A stretch of 21,175 nt of DNA from the NCBI GenBank assembly GCA_030374735.1, contig JASCIV010000250.1, forward strand, positions 7,743 through 28,917. Direction: 5' to 3'. The DNA is from Gracilaria caudata. Taxonomy: Eukaryota > Rhodophyta > Florideophyceae > Gracilariales > Gracilariaceae. Position numbers and translations under genes: made by a program. Numbering within the stretch: position 1 is the first letter of the stretch; each line of letters begins with the position of its first letter. The notes under the pieces are model-generated. The model saw only the letters and a list, made by a program, of their open reading frames with translations. It did no database searches and was not told the DNA's origin. This document shows positions 17,134-21,175 of this stretch, one piece after another.

Positions 17134-17142
17134 TATAAAAAG
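17134..17142 (+). promoter_or_regulatory. TATA box of the U5 snRNA gene
   Basis: TATAAAAAG is the clearest TATA element in the window. It lies about 50 bases before the first paired base of U5, so a start about 25-35 bases downstream would give a short 5' end. This spacing resembles plant-type snRNA promoters; I could not identify an upstream element. Confidence 0.65.
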
Positions 17143-17164
17143 CGCCGACGATCGCGCTAGAACG

Positions 17165-17305
17165 CGGCCGCCGATGTCGCCTCAGGACGCGTTCCCCTGT
17201 CATGAAACTCTCTTTTCGCTTTTTACTAAAGGAGACTGGGCTTGGGAACACCGTGGGAAACCACGAGCGTTCGCTACACCAATTTTTTCCGTCGCTCTGC
17301 GACTT
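17165..17305 (+). ncRNA. U5: U5 spliceosomal snRNA
   Basis: U5 holds the two exons together in the spliceosome. All expected parts are present in order. Stem Ia: GGACGC 17185-17190 with GCGUUC 17267-17272 (one G-U pair). Stem Ib: GUUCCC 17191-17196 with GGGAAC 17244-17249. Stem Ic: UCUCUUUU 17209-17216 with AAAGGAGA 17228-17235. It is capped by the 11-base loop I, CGCUUUUUACU (17217-17227). A GAAA-capped hairpin (CGUGG 17252-17256, CCACG 17261-17265) sits on the 3' side. The Sm site AAUUUUUUCC is at 17281-17290, and the terminal hairpin is GUCGC-UCU-GCGAC (17291-17303). Loop I differs from the usual CGCCUUUUACU at one base. Ends are estimated: the 5' end from the TATA box, the 3' end from the last hairpin. 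Open frames across this region are chance. Confidence 0.9.
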
Positions 17306-17310
17306 CCCCC

Positions 17311-17996
17311 AAGAACGTACCTAACATTCGTGTGAATCTCTGCGCCAGCGTTCCAGGTTTGGTTATCCTCCTTTCGAGCACGCGGTGAACTACATAAATC
17401 CTTCGTTTGCTACGTCTTATCGTGCGGGGTATGGGCCAACCATGGTTTCCTGGCTTCCTCTCTCGAAAGCGTGGAAGGACAAATACATGATATGCGTTGG
17501 TCGAAGGCAAGGCTGGACCCGATATTGTGTTAACGACGGCCTTGGGACTCATCTATTGTGGCACTACGATCCCCATTCGCCATGGCGAGCATGAACCAAC
17601 GGTCTTGAGTAGCGACACAGATTTTCTAATGCCTTTACCAGAAATAAGGGGAAGTACGATTCGGAACCATGTTGTTACTAACGCTCCTATTCTCTGTGAT
17701 TTCTAGCTATCAGCAGTACTGACGAAGTTTCTAACTATCTTCTCTGGCTAGTGTAGAGAGTCTAATGTCACCTTCGAACAAGTAAACGATGTCCTCTGGT
17801 GTGATACGCGTCTATCTCGGTTTGGGATACCGCCTGTTGGCTCCTGACCATCGTCGCACTCCGGCACGATCACCGTTGTGCTGTGTGGGTCACTGCTGTT
17901 CAAGATCGAACTGATATTAAAACCCGGTCTCGGAATTAGCGTGAAATCCCTCCTTGCGTGCATGGGAGAGAAAGTTACGTGCTTCTACCTAAAGAG
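17311..17996. other. Intergenic stretch, possible unresolved small gene
   Basis: About 690 bases between U5 and the TPP2 3' end. On the plus strand a frame is open from 17491 to the TAG at 17704-17706 and contains a hydrophobic stretch (PDIVLTTALGLIYCGTTIPI), but it has no ATG in a sensible place. A different frame upstream (17325-17594) also reads protein-like (GYPPFEHAVNYINPSF). A TACTAAC element at 17675 followed by TTTCTAG at 17700-17706 looks like an intron end, but no GTAAGT is found upstream. A spliced or frameshifted small gene is possible; I cannot build a model. Confidence 0.3.
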
Positions 17997-20900
17997 TCAA
18001 AACGGAGCGAAATGCATAGGGTGTCGCACTCTAGCATAAACTCGCTCCCTATCTGCTAGGTGCATCCATCCCAGTCGTCGGAAAAGAGACTCCCGAAAAT
18101 TGATGACACTTAGTGCCTCTATTCTTCTCGATGAACTGCTCCCATAGTAGTTGTCTAATACGCGTAACGCAAATCCCAACTGCTCTCTTCGTACCTCTCT
18201 TAGCGCTCCTAAAAGTGCCAAGTCCTCACTTGTCACCGACCCATCACACATTTCGCTCCTTGACGTAGAACCCGGCATGGAACCTTTCCCATCCAGTGTA
18301 ACCCATCTTATCAAGTCCTTAAATGCTTGCTCGCACCTGTCGTCTGTATTCTTGTCCGTATTCTCACTTGAAGAACGGGCTTGGTACTGACCATTTATCC
18401 CTGTACTGTGCTCGTCTGTAGGAGTAAAATTGCCTGCCAATGTACTCATGTATGGTAGCGAACACAGGCACAATGCCCGTGCTTTGCGAAATGTTGCTTC
18501 TATCAATTGCGACTTTTTCGTTTCAAATTGCTTCCTACGACTTACTTCCTCGGAATTCTCCGTGTCGACCATCATTCCAAAATGAGCGGCAACCGCTGTA
18601 GGATTCAGATTTCTGCAGATTGTATCAGCTGTTTGCACAATGCAATCAACAGATTCGCGGAAGCTGTCTGTGAGACCTTCTTTGCGATACAGTTTCGCTG
18701 CGTTCAAATCATAGCGCTCAAGGTTCAATAGAAGGAATTCAGTGTCTTCCTGGTACTTAATTAGAAGCGATGCAAAAAGAGAATCAAATGCGAGGAACCT
18801 GGTCTCTTTCAACAGCGAACGCAGTCTCTTCAGTCGTAGTTTCCGTGCTGCATCTTCAAACCATTTATCAGGGTCTTCATTCGATCTATTTGATTGATTG
18901 TCAGTCCCCTCCGACTGGACAGATGATTCGTCACCATTTCGGCTTGAATCTTCGGAACCTTCCTTCGATCTGTTCTTCTCTCTGGTAGACTTGTTTTCTT
19001 CCTTCGACGACGATACCCAAGGTCCTGAGAACAAAGATATCGGATAAGAAGGGACATAATTTCCACGTCTGGAGCTGCTGCTTGAAGCCGACAAGACCTT
19101 GTCAATTGACATTTGACCAATTGCGACGTCACCGACAGCAACCCATTTTGGAAGCGACGCTTTTTTCGGGACTGCGAAATAGAACGCTCTACGTTCCCCG
19201 CATTCCAACGTTGTTGTTGTCTTTGAAGAACGTCGATGATCAAGACCCAGACTCGCCGCATGAGAACTATCAAATGCGTCCAAGTTGACGCCGCTTGACA
19301 TTTCATACTGAACCGTTACGCAAAGATCTCGAAGTTTCTCAAGTACATCCACTTTGTCATGACGAAGATAGGCAGTTGCGCTGTACTCGCCTTTTCCAAG
19401 CGAAATTTCTCGCGGATAGATATCCGAAGCACACATGAACTGTTTGTTCCGATCATGGACTGTGACATAGGGCCCTCCTTCAATCTCAGCTTCGTACACA
19501 GCGCCATTGAGACCTGAAAACAGCAAACGGACAGACGAAGAAGACTCATATACATCAAATTCATATTGCAGTTCTAGTTGGAACATGATGCCATTCTCTG
19601 GAAAAATGTCTCTCTCGACGAGGGCTTTCAGCTTTGAAGATGATGGAGTTACAACGCGCCGTATTTTGCTCAACGTTCCGCGTGGGGCATATCCGGATAT
19701 ATATCCAACACCTCGAATGTGGGACGTTGGAGCTTCCAGATAGTTCGTAACCTCTACTTGGGGAAAGCAGGATGCTCCAGATGAAGCGCATAAGGAAGAT
19801 GGGTTGGGAAGGAGCCCGCCAAAAGCGAGATCCACACTTTCAATGATAGAATCGCCTGGAGACGACCACAGCTGCGCCAAGCATAGTTCCAGTGTACACC
19901 CACCCTTCACTTGTACAATAAGCTCTTTCACCATACCAGGTCGCAGTGTACAAAATTGTCTCGATTCCAATTCCCCACAGTGTTTCCTAGGGCCCAGTTG
20001 TACTACGTGAACTTCAAAGCTTCGTGCGTCTGCCGCACCCGTTATCCTGTTGGATGCCGGTTTCTTCGTTTGTACGACTCTGGCAGGATCACTATTGGCT
20101 TTCCTCTGGGTAACATCAGTTTTGAGTTCATGAGGGTCAGACCTCTGTTCTCCCGCAGTTTGAGTCCTGTGTCTCCTCACGAGAGGAAATCCGCCTAATT
20201 CATCTGGCTGTGAAGGATTCGACGACAACTCTGAGAATTCTACAGCGCTCGCTTCCTCACTGAGACGACCGTGAACGTTTGAATGAAAACTAGTCGCATT
20301 CGAGATACAAGGAAGCGACAGTCTTCCGGTATTGATTCTCAACAGAGCATAAGTAGCACCAACTGGAGCTTCGTAAAACCTTCGAATGACAGACCCCGGA
20401 GCAAATGAAAGATCTCTTAGAGGCTTTATAGTTACGCCATCAACCAAAGGCTCTGGTTTGTGAACTGCGATTGGTACTCGGAAAACAGGACCTTCTTCCC
20501 CTCTACGCTCTTCTCCATTCGAAACCTTACCGACAACTTCAGCAAAATGAGCCCGACCACGACTTAACTTTGTTGGATCTATACAAACTGAAAATGATCG
20601 ACCCGCTCCCAGGAGCATCATCGTAGATGGGACTTCAACCCATGACGCAGAGCAGTGTAAAGACATCATAACCTCCATATCAGCAAGGGCTTTCTTGGAC
20701 TCAACGCATTCTTCATCCCCAGGGACCATTTCAATCGATACACTAGCTTTGTGTACAGAATTCGTTTGTGCTGCACCGCGAAGATATATTCCTCTGGTGG
20801 TGTTAAGCGCCCCAAACCCTGGATTACTTGAACTCTTTCGCGCTGGAGAGCCATCTTCGACTTTAACCTTAACGCACCAGTCTTGTAGGCAAAATGACGA

Positions 20901-21175
20901 GTCTCCGCAGTTCTCGTGATGGCGATAATAAATCTCGTTCTCCTCAGCTGTTGGACCGTTTGAGCTCTTTTTCTCGGGATGCTTTTCTATCGCTGAATCT
21001 GATACTTCATGCAGCGATGTCGCAACAGCTTCAGCCGCTCGTGTTCTGCGTGACAAACTACTTTGAGATTTCGAATCGTTGATTATTCTTCTTGATGACA
21101 TATAGCTTTCAATATACCGACAAGCTGCCAGGGCGTCGACACTACCATGTCCTGCTGCAAACGCCATATCATGAT
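17997..21175 (-). CDS. TPP2: Tripeptidyl peptidase II, C-terminal part (partial)
   Basis: Giant cytosolic serine peptidase that removes tripeptides from the N termini of peptides released by the proteasome. The frame stays open to the window edge, so the start and nearly all of the subtilisin (S8) domain, including the catalytic Asp/His/Ser, lie outside. At least 1056 residues are visible, numbered from Met at 21167. FAAGHGSVDA (3-12) matches the end of the S8 domain. GIYLR (126-130), SWVEVPSTM...GRSFSVCIDPTKLSRG (about 175-204) and GPVFRVPIAV (226-235) match the next beta domain. Further on, HVVQLGPRK, FQLELQYEFDVYES and the RNKQFMCASDIYP...LEKLRDL block follow the TPP2 order closely. Two low-complexity inserts stand out: about residues 24-120, and a Ser/Glu/Lys-rich linker at about 715-766 before the helical C-terminal domain. 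No intron is visible. Confidence 0.95.
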   Translation of the reverse strand, partial: HDMAFAAGHGSVDALAACRYIESYMSSRRIINDSKSQSSLSRRTRAAEAVATSLHEVSDSAIEKHPEKKSSNGPTAEENEIYYRHHENCGDSSFCLQDWCVKVKVEDGSPARKSSSNPGFGALNTTRGIYLRGAAQTNSVHKASVSIEMVPGDEECVESKKALADMEVMMSLHCSASWVEVPSTMMLLGAGRSFSVCIDPTKLSRGRAHFAEVVGKVSNGEERRGEEGPVFRVPIAVHKPEPLVDGVTIKPLRDLSFAPGSVIRRFYEAPVGATYALLRINTGRLSLPCISNATSFHSNVHGRLSEEASAVEFSELSSNPSQPDELGGFPLVRRHRTQTAGEQRSDPHELKTDVTQRKANSDPARVVQTKKPASNRITGAADARSFEVHVVQLGPRKHCGELESRQFCTLRPGMVKELIVQVKGGCTLELCLAQLWSSPGDSIIESVDLAFGGLLPNPSSLCASSGASCFPQVEVTNYLEAPTSHIRGVGYISGYAPRGTLSKIRRVVTPSSSKLKALVERDIFPENGIMFQLELQYEFDVYESSSSVRLLFSGLNGAVYEAEIEGGPYVTVHDRNKQFMCASDIYPREISLGKGEYSATAYLRHDKVDVLEKLRDLCVTVQYEMSSGVNLDAFDSSHAASLGLDHRRSSKTTTTLECGERRAFYFAVPKKASLPKWVAVGDVAIGQMSIDKVLSASSSSSRRGNYVPSYPISLFSGPWVSSSKEENKSTREKNRSKEGSEDSSRNGDESSVQSEGTDNQSNRSNEDPDKWFEDAARKLRLKRLRSLLKETRFLAFDSLFASLLIKYQEDTEFLLLNLERYDLNAAKLYRKEGLTDSFRESVDCIVQTADTICRNLNPTAVAAHFGMMVDTENSEEVSRRKQFETKKSQLIEATFRKARALCLCSLPYMSTLAGNFTPTDEHSTGINGQYQARSSSENTDKNTDDRCEQAFKDLIRWVTLDGKGSMPGSTSRSEMCDGSVTSEDLALLGALREVRREQLGFALRVLDNYYGSSSSRRIEALSVINFRESLFRRLGWMHLADRERVYARVRHPMHFAPF

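Noticed and set aside
17174..17335. Short open frame starting MSPQDAF, downstream of a good TATA box
   Set aside because: The TATA box and sequence are better explained by the U5 snRNA gene, whose stems, loop I and Sm site fill this interval.
17491..17706. Hydrophobic plus-strand frame that could resemble a small respiratory-chain subunit
   Set aside because: It has no start codon in frame, and the likeness is only a hydrophobic segment, so naming it would be guesswork.
1..21175. Possible CRISPR array, transposon or phage-like system
   Set aside because: No regularly spaced repeats, transposase, integrase or terminal inverted repeats with target duplications were seen. The gene content is eukaryotic housekeeping.

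Overview
The window looks like nuclear DNA of a compact, intron-poor unicellular eukaryote. It carries TPP2, a WAPL-like cohesin factor, mitochondrial MRS2, a ubiquitin-like/S27a fusion, a U5 snRNA and one short spliceosomal intron. Gene density (roughly one gene per 2-2.5 kb), mostly uninterrupted reading frames and a strict GTAAGT / TACTAAC / CAG intron fit a red alga best. That is an inference from layout only; no plastid-type or lineage-defining gene is present. I see no bacterial operon, CRISPR array, insertion sequence or virus.

Layout, left to right. 1-982: no clear gene. 983-1372: a TATA box and a short gene for a secreted Ala/Gly-rich peptide with strongly C-biased codons. 2188-3060 (-): an unrecognised Ala-rich protein. 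It diverges from 3435-6776 (+), a large P1B-1 copper ATPase; the interval between them holds a cluster of GTAC cores and an inverted repeat of TACCTTTGTA. 6777-8083: no clear gene. 8084-8974 (-): a predicted single-pass type II membrane protein, divergent from 9964-14244 (+), a 1426-residue WAPL-like protein. 14440-15606 (-): an MRS2-type magnesium channel whose reading frame hides a 66-nt stop-free intron. 16346-16807 (-): S27a ribosomal protein fused to a strongly diverged ubiquitin-like leader. 17134-17305 (+): a TATA box and a U5 snRNA gene, head to head with the S27a gene. 17997-21175 (-): the C-terminal two thirds of tripeptidyl peptidase II, running off the window end.

The genes are mostly unrelated housekeeping functions: copper export, Mg2+ uptake, cohesin release, proteolysis downstream of the proteasome, translation and splicing. 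The one internal link is that the U5 snRNA belongs to the machinery that would remove the MRS2 intron. The most interesting points are the U5 gene, which no reading-frame search would find and which has an unusual base in loop I; the in-frame intron that makes a naive MRS2 translation wrong by 22 residues; the ubiquitin leader that has lost nearly all its lysines; and the shared GTAC-type motif upstream of the copper ATPase. I did not find a convincing novel multi-gene system.
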